Shown here: in pieces, positions 1 through 9,572 of the stretch | Position numbering within the stretch: position 1 is the first letter of the stretch | How the letters are laid out: every line of letters begins with the position of its first letter | Assembly (NCBI GenBank): GCA_963575745.1 | Contig: CAUYUJ010003891.1 | Location: forward strand, 890,693-913,192 | Direction: 5' to 3' | Source of the DNA: Prorocentrum cordatum | Taxonomy: Eukaryota; Sar; Dinophyceae; Prorocentrales; Prorocentraceae | Length of the DNA: 22,500 nucleotides | The notes under the pieces: generated by a model | Seen by the model: only the letters and a program-made list of their open reading frames with translations | Databases searched by the model: none | Told to the model about the DNA's origin: nothing | Made by a program: the position numbers and the translations under genes

Positions 1-178
1 GCCTGTCCCCATTCCGTGGAACTCGTGCAACTATTTAAAACGAAAACCACGTTTTGAAAACCACCCGCCCTCAATCCGTGAAGTGTTTGCAATTGTGTCT
101 AAAGAATGTGCGCGGCGCTAAAGCGAGAGCCACGTGTTGAAAACGACCCGCCCTCCATCTGTGAAGCTGTTGCCAATG
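1..178 (-). repeat. Diverged ~83-bp satellite, about two units, minus orientation
   Basis: Read on the minus strand, this stretch repeats a block that goes: CTTCACRGATGGAGGGCGG, then a TTTTCAA(A/C)A(C/T)GTGG stretch, then a ctcgc..gcgccgcgcaca stretch. The same block recurs at 7206-7690 on the plus strand. The units are too diverged and shift phase too much to be a coding repeat. The array runs off the left edge of the window, so its true length is unknown. Family and function are not recognised. Confidence 0.7.
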
Positions 179-988
179 CTTAAGCTCCAGGATCATAAGT
201 GGTGAGGAAATCTCAGGCGGAACGCTCGGCCCGCCCTTTCGACCGGCTTCGGGGTGCGACAGGCAGGAATTACTTATAAGGAGAAGGAATGGAGGGAGGA
301 GGAGGAGAGCAAACCCAGCAAAACTCTCTCCCGTCCCAAGGCCCCTCTCCATCAGTCCCCACTTCATTTCCACGGCGGACTCGCTCCCCCCTGAATGGAC
401 GAGCGCCCAATCAGACCTGCCACTCAGGCGAGACACACTCCTGCAAGTGATTCACCCTCCGTCCTCTTAGAATCTCTCAGAGGAGTGGAAAACGCCGCCA
501 GCGCATCGAAGAAAGCCTCCCACTGGCGGGACCGAACCCAGGCGCACCGTCGTCCGACCAGAGCCCTGGGCGGCTCGTACCAAACAATGGCCCCCTCGTC
601 GCGCCCCCCTCACCTCCGACGGCGCGACTCTGCTCATAGCGATGGACCCCGAAAGGTATCCACGCCTTCCCGTGGTCATCCCGGACCCCCAGAGGTCTCG
701 GCGCCCTCCCGCAGAACAAGTCTTCATCTGACGGCCCTGGGGCTTGGTAACAGGACGCCGTGGAAGCCAGCAGTGACCAGAAGCCGACGAGATGTTTCAT
801 GACGCGGGCCCCGGGACCTCTACAAGGGTGCGCTCCGACTGAAGAATCTCGATGGCAACTGGGAGCCCCCCATCAAACAGGGCGAATAACATCTCCAAAG
901 CCGCAAATCCCCGACATCTGGCTGGAGGATGATGATGACCCTCTCTGGCTCGCGATCGTCCCGAAACCACAGCAAGGGAAACACAGAC
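179..988. other. No recognisable gene
   Basis: Several overlapping open frames of 75-135 codons exist on both strands, as expected in GC-rich DNA. None shows a domain I recognise, and they overlap in conflicting frames. A minus-strand frame at 797-1033 starts inside the miniature transposon that follows, so its start codon is transposon sequence. I see no promoter or RNA gene here. Confidence 0.5.
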
Positions 989-990
989 TA

Positions 991-1155
991 CACCCTGCGA
1001 AATGCTTAAGAAATCATGGGTTAAGAAATTCATAGTCTCAGAACGTGAATAAAAACCCAGAATTTCGATTTAAATCTTAGGATTTTCATTGAAACATTAA
1101 GAATAATCGAGACTCTGGCCGAAAATTTAAGTTTTCTTAAGCATCGCCTAAGGTG
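991..1155. mobile_element. Miniature TIR transposon, copy A, with TA target duplication
   Basis: This 165-bp AT-rich element has terminal inverted repeats. The left end reads CACCCTGCGAAATGCTTAAG, and the right end read in reverse is CACCTTAGGCGATGCTTAAG. The inverted similarity extends inward about 50 bp to AGTCTC/GAGACT. TA is present immediately outside both ends (989-990 and 1156-1157), matching the TA target duplication of Tc1/mariner-type elements. No transposase fits in this length, so it is non-autonomous. A sister copy at 18822-18985 shares both ends and about 88-90% of positions by eye, which fixes the boundaries. Assignment to Tc1/mariner rests only on the TA duplication. Confidence 0.88.
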
Positions 1156-1292
1156 TACACAACTATACACTTGCCACAATCCGCGCGGACTTCCTGGGAC
1201 GGCGCTGGACACAAAGGCGCGGCGCCGGGGGCGCCGCCTGGCCCAGACCCTCGACATCATGTTTTTTCACGACGCGGACCCCCAACCACTGA

Positions 1293-1452
1293 CTACCTAC
1301 CAGACCACCCCAACCCAACCCGAAGGCCCGAATTTCGGGTTGGGGGGGTATGGGCTCCATATGTGTTTTTTCGATGTTCCCGGACCCCCCCCCACTAGAA
1401 ATCGAGGGTAAATCTGAGCCTTCGGGTTGGGTTGGGGTGGCTTGGTGGGTGG
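1293..1452. repeat. Inverted repeat with 35-bp arms
   Basis: The left arm 1293-1327 is the reverse complement of the right arm 1418-1452, with about 4 mismatches in 35 positions. The inner 23 bp, built on CCACCCCAACCCAACCC, are perfect. The ~90-bp loop includes two C/G homopolymer runs. It could be a fold-back or miniature element, but I see no clear target duplication. Confidence 0.8.
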
Positions 1453-2297
1453 TGAACCACAGGTCTGGACCCCTCTCTGGGGACCGGCGTTTTATCCCGA
1501 GTCTGTCTCTCACAGCCCCGAGCCCCAGCAAGGGCCCCTGGGCCCCTGGAGGCCGAAAGCAGCGAAAACCCTTTGGCCGTGACCCTTGCTGCGATCCTAA
1601 CAGGTCTGGGAAGGGGGAGGGGGCAAGCGCCGACCCAAGAAATCAGCGCGGACCGCCGACATCAGCCGCCCCGGCAAGCAAAACGATTCCGCGCGTGCCC
1701 AAACCCAAGGAGCGCCGATGGGGGGGTCGCAGGCAGAACTGCCGGGGCACGCAGGCGGGCCTCAGCAACCATCGAGCCCCTCCCCGAACCCGCATTGGAC
1801 CCCACTTCGGCGTCTCGACTGCATGCTCGTGCCACTTCGTGCTGCTCCAGGCTAGGGCTCCCAACTTCGCGCTTCGCGCTCCCCGAAGCGCGAAGCGCGA
1901 ATAACTTCGCGCTCTCGCGCCGCCCTCCCAAAGGGAGAATAGGAGGACGAGGAGGAGGAGGAAAAGGAACGAGGACCGCGAAGCGCGAATAACTTCGCGC
2001 CCTCGAGGGAGCCCTTGTCCAGGCCAGGCCAGACCTCCCCAAACCCCAGCAGAGGGCGGCCGCGGGGCGCCGGCGGCCCGCTCGCAGCGCCCCGCTGCCC
2101 GGCGCCACCGCCCTTCGCGCCACAGCCCGGGAGGCCTGGACGGGCACTCGGGGGCGGAGGGGCGGCTCGGGGGCGCCCGAGAAGAGGAGGACGCCCGAGG
2201 AGGGGGGCTCGCAAGGCATGGCCCGAAGCGCGCGCGCGGACGAGGGGGGGCCCATGATACGCAGGGAGATACCATGGCCCCAGTCGTGAGATCGACA
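1453..2297. other. GC-rich gene-free region with a duplicated 24-bp motif
   Basis: Open frames up to 286 codons cover this interval on both strands and in several frames at once. They are rich in R, P, A and G, which is the signature of GC-driven chance frames. A 24-bp sequence centred on GCGAATAACTTCGCGC occurs at 1889-1912 and again, identical, at 1977-2000. No coding region is supported. Confidence 0.5.
1866..1901. repeat. Perfect 15-bp hairpin, 6-nt loop
   Basis: The left arm TTCGCGCTTCGCGCT (1866-1880) is perfectly complementary to 1887-1901 around a CCCCGA loop. Each arm is itself two copies of an 8-bp GCGCGAA-type word, so slipped pairings are also possible. This is a structural observation; function is unknown. 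Confidence 0.9.
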
Positions 2298-2400
2298 CGG
2301 GGAGGAATCGGCCAGGCAGCTCGGCCAGACTGAACACGGCCACCTCGACTCGGCCAAGCTGACCTGGGCCCAGGCCGAAATCGGCCTGGGCCGAATTCTA
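2298..2400. repeat. TCGGCCA-rich cluster with perfect hairpin 2367-2392
   Basis: The words TCGGCCA, CGGCCA and TGGCCGA recur at least seven times in about 100 bp. Within them, GCCCAGGCCGA at 2368-2378 pairs perfectly with 2381-2391 across two bases, and one more G-C pair flanks it. No unit period is constant enough to call a simple tandem array. Confidence 0.7.
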
Positions 2401-2741
2401 ACTGGCCGAATTTGGTGGCTGCCCATGAAATCCTCCCATGCTCATCACCCCCCTTTTGGCCAAGCCCCGAAGTCTGCGGGGGGGCGCGGCCAGGGAGAGA
2501 CACCCTGATCTCCTCGCGTCGTCACAAAAAGCAAACCGGATTTGCCCCCGGACGGGACGAATAAAATGAGCTGGCATGCGGCACCGCCAAAAATCGCGAC
2601 CAGAGCCCTCGACCAATTTTTGTGTTTGCATGTTCGGAAGGTCCCTGGGCCCACGGGCCCACAGCCAGTAGAACATGCCCGTTGTGAAAAATACGACGGC
2701 AAGATCTAAGGAATGGTTGTCTGCCACATTCGGCCTCTGGG

Positions 2742-2809
2742 GGCTCTCTGCGGCGCCCCCAAGCTGCTGAAAAACTGGCTCGGGATGAAAAGCCAGTCGC
2801 GGGGATTGT
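2742..2809. repeat. Short dispersed repeat, copy 1
   Basis: The segment around CTCGGGATGAAAAGCCAG (2780-2797), plus the preceding CTCTGSGGSGCCCC-like part, matches 8546-8609 with small gaps. Both copies run into purine- or pyrimidine-biased simple repeats. It looks like the edge of a dispersed repeat family of unknown type. Confidence 0.5.
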
Positions 2810-2810
2810 G

Positions 2811-2871
2811 GAGGAGGAGGAGGAGGAGGAGGAGGAGGAGGAGGAGGAGGAGGAGGAGGAGGAGGAGGAGG
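2811..2871. repeat. (GAG)n microsatellite, ~20 uninterrupted units
   Basis: Uninterrupted GAG triplets run from 2811 to 2871. Frames through it read as poly-Glu on plus and poly-Pro, poly-Ser or poly-Leu on minus. These frames are artefacts of the repeat. Confidence 0.97.
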
Positions 2872-3554
2872 CACGGCCCGACCTGAGAGAGTTCATCCCC
2901 GCCCCGCGCCTCGACCACCACGAACGAAGAGGCCGCGCAACACTGCTTCGGAGCGAATGGGCACGCAATCTCGCTCTGAAAAAAAGATGGGCAGACTTCG
3001 CCCCATGCGACCCTGAGGGGCGCTGAGCATTGAATGTGGCGTGCAGGGCGCCGATGGCGAGCGCGACGCTGAGAGAACTATCCGAATCAGTTGACAAGAC
3101 ATTGCAAACAAAAAATGCGATGGGATCATCCCCCAATCCTTGGAGAAGAGATTGGAAACACTCACGGGCGCAGGGGGCCAAACTAGGACAGGAAATACCG
3201 TGGATGTACAGAATTAGCGCGAAATCAATTCGTAACGTTGGAACTCGTCATTCAAAGGCCACGAGCTCCAGGTTTCGGCAAGATCTCTGGCAGCCAATAC
3301 AATTGTAATAAGCAAGCGCGAACCACGGAAGCAAAGTTTCTCAATCCGTGCTCGCTTACGCTTAGGTTGTGCTCCATCTCTTTCCATTGCGGAAATCAAC
3401 GCCCCGAAGGTTTCGCGCTAACTATTTACAGCCGCAGTAGAATGCGCAATCTCATCACCACCTACCGCGAAACAGTCCTATCGACACCCAAGACGCCCCT
3501 GACGGAACCGCCGAGTGGTGGTCCAGGCATCGCACAAGGTCTCAAGCACCGAGC
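2872..3554. other. No recognisable gene; possible 3' flank of the LINE
   Basis: Base composition is closer to balanced than in neighbouring GC-rich stretches. Short open frames on both strands (for example plus 3030-3308 and 3238-3663) show no domain I recognise. It lies downstream of the minus-strand LINE and may include its 3' untranslated end. I could not locate a poly(A) tail or target duplication. Confidence 0.4.
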
Positions 3555-3648
3555 TCACTGCGCAGGATCCAAGCTCTTGGCCAATCCTGACAAACCTACT
3601 TCGGGAAAACTCACACAGCTTGGGAGAAGTTGGGCGCCGGTACGTAGT

Positions 3649-5187
3649 TCAGACGAACACTGAACGCGCGCGCAGTGGAAGGGATAGGAAAGACACCCAG
3701 CAACATCTCCACAGCTTTGCTCCGGAGACCGTTGCACAGGTTGGCGGGGGCCGCGGGGGCCCGAGCGAGAGACGCGAAGTTGCGATGCACGCGGACAAAA
3801 GAGGACCTGTAGGCAGGCGAGCGCATATGAAGAACAACTGGCACTCATCACGATCGCTGAACTCTTCCAGAAACTCGCGAGCGCGCGCGAACTCGTCTGA
3901 ACGGAGAGCGGCGCGGAACAGAGCAGCACATGCATGGTGGGCAGATGAGAGGACTTCACGCGAGATGCCATAATATCCCAGATCATGGGGCAGACCGCCG
4001 GGCAACGAATGTCTGGGAGCCACGGGGAGCTGTTGGAGAGCCTCGTGTTCAGCCTCAAGTACATGCTTGTTGATGGGATAAAATTGTGCTACACGTTGGA
4101 GAACAGGCTGGCGGTAGATGTTGCGCGCGTGGATATCTCCTGCAAGGCCAACGCAGATACTCTTAACATACCTGGCGCGTCTCACCAAGGCCCTGCGAGA
4201 GCCAGCCCAGACAAGATTTCCACCGTCGAGGCCCAAGGGCGCCCCGAGGTAAGTGCCAGAGCGCTTGATCACACAAGCTTTCGCTCGAATCTCGTTCGCC
4301 CTGCAATCCCGGCGAAGCAACTGCCCCGACTGGTCGCGTGGCAACGCGAACTGGCACTTGGAAGGGCGCAGGAAAATGCCAGCAATCCTCGCAAGTTCCA
4401 CGATGTGGCCGGCCATCTTCTCATGGGCGGCCCCCAAATCATGCGCGGCAGTTCGGAGATCATTGGCGCGCGCGCACGGGCGAGCACGGGCGTCGCAAAG
4501 GTCGCCACGAATACATCTGAACCAGGGATCGAGAGCAAGAGCAAAATATGCCAGGGAATGGGCAGCCCTGCTCAACGCCGCGCCCCACCTGGAACTCACC
4601 GAACACTTTGCTTGAAAAGCACGCGCGCATGCGTCTCGCCATGCCAGTTGCGGATAATCAAGCGGCAACAAGAAGGAATGCCCATTTCATGAAGAACAAG
4701 CTCAATCCAGTCATAAGCTAAACTAAGGAAAGCTCGTTTGCTATCATGCAGAGCCACTCCCGGGGGGGGCGGCTTCACAAGCAGCGCGCAGCGCGCATCT
4801 ACTATCCAGCGCCATGACATCATCATCATCCACTCGGGACCGACCACCAACAAAACCGCGCTTCTCACGATCCACTGTGCGACGAGCTACTTGACCGAGA
4901 GGCTGCGACCGCGCGCCGCAGACAAGCTTGCAGCGGCAGTTGCACAGAGCGAGCGGCTGGGCATTTTCCAGCGATCTCGCCGGATCCGCCCCCAGCGCGC
5001 CCTTCGGCAAGAAAGCTTGGAAGGCGCCGTTGAACTCGTCGGGGATATCCCCCGCGTCAATGATATGGCAATAAGGCCGATAGGGTATCTCACGAGGCGG
5101 CAACGCCCCATGCCTCCACCCAGAGAAACGAGCGCCATCCAGTCCAGGATTCGAGTCTATGGATGCATTAATCAGATGATCAAACAC
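3649..5187 (-). pseudogene. LINE reverse transcriptase domain, frameshifted
   Basis: The pieces follow RT motif order. PGLDG and FLPKGA, then PLAL, sit in the frame starting at 5187 (FLPKGA near 5013-4996). A second frame carries the box A equivalent HDSKRAFLSLAYDWI, with its catalytic Asp at 4743-4745. A third carries GVEQGCPFPGI at about 4579-4547. A fourth, open for 340 codons (4671-3649), carries DPWFRCI, the box C equivalent ARANDL at about 4470-4454, PSKCQF and YLGAPLG. Box C should hold two adjacent Asp; here the first is Asn (AAT). At least three frame changes separate the boxes. The usual function would be target-primed reverse transcription, and this copy is inactive. Downstream of YLGAPLG the 340-codon frame continues for about 200 residues of thumb/C-terminal sequence without further identifiable domains. 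Confidence 0.85.
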
Positions 5188-5379
5188 CTCTTCGTCCGTA
5201 GGTCCACAACATGTCCTGCGGAGCCCTCTGAATCCACTGCTTAAAATATAGTATGCTCTCCTGGCAGGGGCAAAAAGGTCGGGCGACGCTCGCCCGGCGG
5301 TCCTGCAGAAGGCTTGCGCGCGCGCGCGGGGTCGGGCGCGAGCGTTCCCGAGGGGGGTCGGTGATTCCCCGGGGCATCG

Positions 5380-5923
5380 CTAATATGTGGCTGGGGGGCC
5401 AACCGCGAGAGAGTCTTTCGATCTCCGCGCGCCGCGCAGCGCTCGCCCGCGAAGAGGTTGCCCCACCACTAACAGGTTCCACTCGTCCTTCCTCGAGTTC
5501 AGCGCGGCTTTAGTCATCGACGCGCAAGTAAAACTTATCGGTGTCAACCAGGAGATGCTCTTCAGATGCGAATTCCAAAAAGTTTCGGGAAACGGCGAAA
5601 AGCGGCCCTCATGCGGCCCAGGTCGTCGCCCCCCCAGTCCTGTCACGGGCCACGCGCCCGGAGATTTAGCGCCAAATCACGCTGGAACTGCTCGCGCGGG
5701 ACTCGTTCGGGAATTCCCAGGACGCAACGCGCGCGATCGACTCCACCGCGGCGGGGTCATCAGACGCACCGGAGTCTGCTAGCGTCCGTTCGACCTTTTC
5801 CGAAAACTCAGGCCAGCGACGCGCCCGGCGCGGGGTCGAAGGGCGCGCGGTCGGGCTCGAACAGCAAGACTGACATATACAGGCACATGGTCGCTTCATT
5901 CGCGCAGCCCCACTGGCCGCCAC
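5380..5923 (-). pseudogene. LINE connector between endonuclease and RT, degraded
   Basis: Minus-strand frames 5923-5666 and 5646-5380 lie between the endonuclease and RT pieces. The first contains RRWPEFSEKVERTLADSG followed by an Ala-rich helix-like stretch, the sort of linker found in this position in related LINEs. No catalytic motif is expected or seen. The call depends mainly on position. Confidence 0.4.
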
Positions 5924-6137
5924 TCAACCCCAGCGGCGGGCGTGAGATCTACGAGAACAGGGGGGGGGGGGGGGCGATGCGCATGCGCCATCAATGCGCG
6001 CCGCGCTCAAAAGTGCCACATTATTCTGCGCATTGCGCGCGTGACGTTCCTGCGCAAGTTCAACGGGGCGAGGGGTGCATCTGCCGCATTCACTAGCCGG
6101 CGAACCGCCGGCAGTCATCGAGAGACGGGCCCACGCG

Positions 6138-6722
6138 CTACCTAGCCTCGCCAAGTGCATAGAACCCCCCATCACCACCTGCCAAGACAGACGCATGCTG
6201 CGGGTCGAGCGATCTCGCAACACAAGGGAGAAACTGCCTCTTTCCAACCGTCGAGTCCCTGGGATTGAGGCGCGCAGAACAGAGATGGAGACAGCCCTGG
6301 CGCCATTCGAGGTGGACGGCGATGCGCCTGCCGGCGACAATATTCATCGAATCGACGTCCTCCAACTGCGAGCGTAGACGGTCACGGACGCATATCATAA
6401 CACAACCAGAGATTTCGCCATCACAGAACGAGCCGCGGCATCTGTGGGAAAGGAGAAGACGAGAGAAGACATCTAGGTCCCCGACGTGCCCGTGATATTC
6501 TCGCGCGAAGAGACAGTCGAATTTATCGGCGAGCCCGAGGAAAATAATGAACGCGTTGGATTCCTGCCCGCGAGCACCACTCGGGGCACCAAGCGGCGTA
6601 GCGGCGCTCCAGCTGCACATGGACAAATGGCTGCGTGGCACACAAGGGACAGGGGGAGGAGGGACACTGAAGGCACTCGGCTGCGAGCGCGGCGAAAAGG
6701 GGCAGAGCAGCGCAGTCCTCAT
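6138..6722 (-). pseudogene. LINE EEP (APE-like) endonuclease domain, degraded
   Basis: The minus-strand frame of 194 codons has EEP landmarks in order. REYHG (residues 74-78, Glu near 6500-6498) stands for the conserved QE.HG metal-ligand motif. SGCVMICVRDRL (105-116) is the GG..I.V...L strand. A HLEW strand near 137-140 and ARLNP (150-154) occupy the conserved H/L.P position. VLAGGDGGF (179-187) corresponds to the GDxN strand but has lost its D-x-N pattern. The first ~50 residues are Pro/Ser-rich and probably not original. The intact enzyme would nick target DNA for integration. Loss of the GDxN signature and the frame break after 6138 indicate a dead copy. Confidence 0.72.
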
Positions 6723-6750
6723 TTATTTCGGGTGGCCATCGGATCAAATT

Positions 6751-7205
6751 GAGCGTATGCAGGATCGGCTTCACCTTCTCGAATGTGAGTCTCCATTCCA
6801 GACAATCGACTTCGACCCATTCAGCGCGTCCACCAGCACCGATTCTAACAAAGCCCCACACGTCCGCCCCTGGCGTCGCCGATGCGGATTTTGAGAAACC
6901 CAAGCAGCCGAGCTTGCACTTCTTGATTTCCTATTCCTGGTGCGTCTTGAGCAGCTTTATCAGGGCAGCCACGCCTGGCCCAGTTGTCCCTGACGCATGC
7001 GCACTTCATGCGGGGGCTCTCCTCGGCACCACAATTGAATGACAGCGCTTGCCCGAGGATCCGCCCGCGCAACCGAATTCGCACCAAACCACGAAGTGAA
7101 TGCCTTCGCCTGCTCATGATATTCCCAAACCACACTGAAAATCCGAGGCGCAGCGCGATGACGGATGGAAGAGGGGCGTCGTTTTCATCTCGCCGAAGCG
7201 CAACG
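6751..7205. other. Probable LINE 5' region, no domain recognised
   Basis: Minus-strand frames continue upstream of the endonuclease (6903-6523 and 7345-6845) without recognisable domains. The longer one reads into the ~83-bp satellite at its start. It may contain the degraded 5' part of the LINE, but this is not shown by any motif. Confidence 0.35.
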
Positions 7206-7690
7206 CGCACTCGGATTAAAACATGCAGAAACTTCGCGGATACAAGGCGGCTCTTTTCCAACAACGGTTTTCTCGCATGAGCGCGGTTCGCATTCGTCTT
7301 AAACGTTTGCAGCAGCTTCGCAGATGGAAGGCGGTTTCTTTTCAACGTGTGGCCCTCGCCTGAGCGCCGTGCGCGCTCGTCTGAAATATTTGCTGCAGCT
7401 TCACGAATGGAGGGGGGGCGTTGTCAAAATGGTGTTCTCGCCTTGGCGCCGCGCACAGCCGTCCCAAAGTTTGAATTCTTCCAAGGATGGACAGGGGGCC
7501 GTTTTCAACATGGTGCCCTCGCCTGAGCGCCGCACACATTCGTTTGAACAGTCTGCACTGGTTTCACGGATGGAGGGCGGCCCCTTTTTACATTCGCCTC
7601 AAACCCCTGCAACAGTGCAAATATTGATCACAGGCCGTTCTCAAAATAGTGCCCTCGCCTCAACGCCGCTCGAATGTGCTCGTTAATGCA
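7206..7690 (+). repeat. Diverged ~83-bp tandem satellite, plus orientation, ~5-6 units
   Basis: Successive units begin near 7206, 7291, 7374, 7457 and 7538, giving spacings of 81-85 bp. Each has a CTTCRCRGATGGA.GGCGG block, a TTTTCAAMATGGTG block and CCTCGCCTGAGCGCCG, ending in a CATTCGTYTGAAA-like spacer. The period is not a multiple of three, so the 120-codon frame across it is not a repeat protein. A further degraded unit with GCACGGATGGCGTGCGGACC lies near 7853-7872. The same family appears inverted at 1-178. Confidence 0.82.
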
Positions 7691-8147
7691 ACGTTGAGAA
7701 ATATCGGAGATTCTTGCCCCAAAACTTGAACTATCGCGTGAGAACTCCTTCAGCTGCAGGGATCCATGGAGGTTCTGGTTGTGATGAAGCTGTCGTTTGA
7801 AACTTCCTCGAAGCTTCTGACCAATGGCCACAAGTGTAGACGTGTGCAACAATTGCACGGATGGCGTGCGGACCTCCTTCAAAAGAGGGATATCGCTGGA
7901 CAACTCGTTAAACTGTATGGTCATCTGTTCACGCTGATGCTTACTCGTCAGAAAAAATGAAGTGCAGTTTTTGTTCAAAGCGGGGCCTTGCCAAAACGGC
8001 AGGCCCAACTGTGCTAGACTTTCAGGAGAGACGCTTCTTCTAGCGAGTAGGAAGACTTGTAGGGGCGTATGAGGACGGGACACGTCCGCCCTCACACGGG
8101 ACGAGGGTGTATTGCAGCATCGTTAATGCATATTTTGTTTACTCTGG
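7691..8147. other. No gene recognised; fading satellite remnants
   Basis: Isolated words of the 83-bp unit persist to about 7900. After that I see nothing definite. The short open frames on both strands lack recognisable domains. Confidence 0.45.
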
Positions 8148-8180
<33 letters not shown>

Positions 8181-8213
8181 TCCTCCTCCTCCTCCTCCTC
8201 CTCCCCCTCCTGA
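8148..8213. repeat. (TCC)n microsatellite with interruptions
   Basis: TCC triplets run from 8148 with a CATCTTCC interruption near 8173. Frames reading poly-Leu on plus and poly-Glu on minus across it are repeat artefacts. The interval 8214-8545 beyond it has only chance open frames and shorter CTC/TGCTC runs near 8367-8410. Confidence 0.95.
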
Positions 8214-8545
8214 TCCTGCTGCTTGCACGTGGCCGCGGCTACCGGGCAAGCAGTCCCTGGTGCCGTGAAGAGCGCTTCAGCGGCCAACGCACCAGTGGAA
8301 ACCGGCTGTTCGGCCCGCTCGTTCATCACTGAGGCATCGCAATTATTGGTGCTTCGAAGTTGTCTCTTGCTCCTGCTCTTGCTACTGCTCTGTCTCCTCC
8401 TCCTCATCACGCAACATGGGGTGTCAAGTGCAACGCCGCTCGCCTGGAAGGCCCCCCTGTTCCCGCGGGTTCGGGGACAACCAGGCAAGCGCTCTCCTCC
8501 ACCCCCTCGTCTCCCTCCTCCCCAAAACACCGCGGACGGCTTGAA

Positions 8546-8609
8546 TGTTTTCAACCTCTGGGGGCCCCTACCAGGATCCAACTCGGGATGTAAAGCCAAG
8601 TCCCGGGAA
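8546..8609. repeat. Short dispersed repeat, copy 2
   Basis: CTCGGGATGTAAAGCCAAG with its CCTCTGGGGGCCCC lead-in matches 2742-2809 in the same orientation, allowing small gaps. It lies a few tens of bases before another simple-sequence stretch, as copy 1 does. Confidence 0.5.
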
Positions 8610-8679
8610 GAGGTGTAAGAACAAATGCTCCACGCTGTGAGAAAAAAACAAGAGATATGCACAACATCGGAGATATGGA

Positions 8680-8820
8680 CCCCTCCTTCTCGTCCACATC
8701 GTCTTCCTCCTCCTTCTCCTCCTCTTCCCCCATCTCCACGCCCTCCTCGTCGTCCTCTCCTGCCCATCTGCCGAAGAAGAAGAGAAAGAACAAGAAGAAG
8801 AAGAAACAGAAGAAGGGCTG
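8680..8820. repeat. Pyrimidine tract followed by (GAA)-rich purine tract
   Basis: From about 8680 to 8766 the plus strand is mostly TCC/TTC triplets. From 8773 to 8817 it switches to GAAGAAGAAG-type purine triplets. The strand bias therefore inverts within 140 bp, so the two halves could partly fold on each other. The low-complexity Ser/Lys frame across it is not a supported gene. Confidence 0.85.
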
Positions 8821-9572
8821 GCGCCGCGAAGACGGACATGGCGCCCGCGCGCACGGTCCAGAAGCTTCTTGAGGGGGCGGCGCGCACAAGCGTCGGAGCG
8901 CTACCGGCTGCGGAGCGGGGCCGCCGCTGCCAAGTTGAGAGACGCGACGATTAGAGCGAAGAGGGAGGCAGACAGCACCACAGGTACGGCAGGTTCGTGT
9001 CGTGACGACCCCAGCGCTGGTTTCTGACACCGCGTGGTTCGTTCGAACTCAAGCGATCGGCGGCTTTTCGATCGCCAGCCCGTTCCACATTGGCCGACTC
9101 CGGGCCACTGGCTGCGTTCAACCCTGAACGCCCCCGGCGGGGTCGCCGCCGCGTCGACACGCCACGAACCCACCGTACATCAAACAAGGGACTGGTCGAC
9201 CATCATGTGCCCCAAAGGAGCTTCGTAGTCCCCCTATGGCTCGGGGGATCCGCGTGGCCCTGAACGAAGTCGAAGATCCATGGCGATAGTGCATCCCTAG
9301 ATTGCTTACAGCAAGACGTCTTGGCGTGCAAAGGGGAAGGCACCCAGACAACCGACGCCGTGTTTTCATCAATGCGCGGCCCCAGAGGTCCCGACCCCTA
9401 CCCCCAGGGGTAGTAGCTGTGTGTGTCCAGGATCCACGTTTGATGGCACTTGGGACCGACAGAGGAAAGACGCCAATGATTGAACAAACAATTGTTTTCG
9501 TCGCGGCGCGGCAAAAGCAATCCGCTCGCGCGCTCTAGCAGCCGGGGCAGAACGTTCGAGAACGAAACAAAG
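8821..9572. other. No recognisable gene
   Basis: Only short overlapping frames are present on both strands. One small perfect stem, GCGATCG at 9053-9059 with CGATCGC at 9069-9075, is visible. I tested a TTCGAAC motif near 9043 as a possible tRNA T-arm, but the flanking stem does not pair. Confidence 0.5.

Larger units (their letters stand above)
3555..6750 (-). mobile_element. Decayed APE-type non-LTR retrotransposon (LINE)
   Basis: Going 5' to 3' on the minus strand, pieces appear in the canonical LINE order: EEP endonuclease (6722-6138), a poorly conserved connector (about 5923-5380), then RT fingers, palm and thumb (5187-3649). The pieces lie in different frames separated by frameshifts and stops, so the element cannot encode a working protein. 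Wording such as FLPKG, the QGCPF box and YLGAPLG is typical of the large LINE families in algal and dinoflagellate genomes. Outer boundaries are inferred from where similarity fades. No target duplication was found. Confidence 0.8.

Noticed and set aside
1643-2503. 286-codon minus-strand frame
   Set aside because: Composition is R/P/G/A-rich, several other frames over the same DNA are equally open, and no domain is visible.
2808-3026. Poly-Glu protein and its minus-strand poly-Leu and poly-Ser counterparts
   Set aside because: Readings of the (GAG)n microsatellite.
9030-9075. TTCGAAC motif as a tRNA T-arm
   Set aside because: Flanking bases do not form the T-stem and no acceptor or anticodon stem could be drawn.
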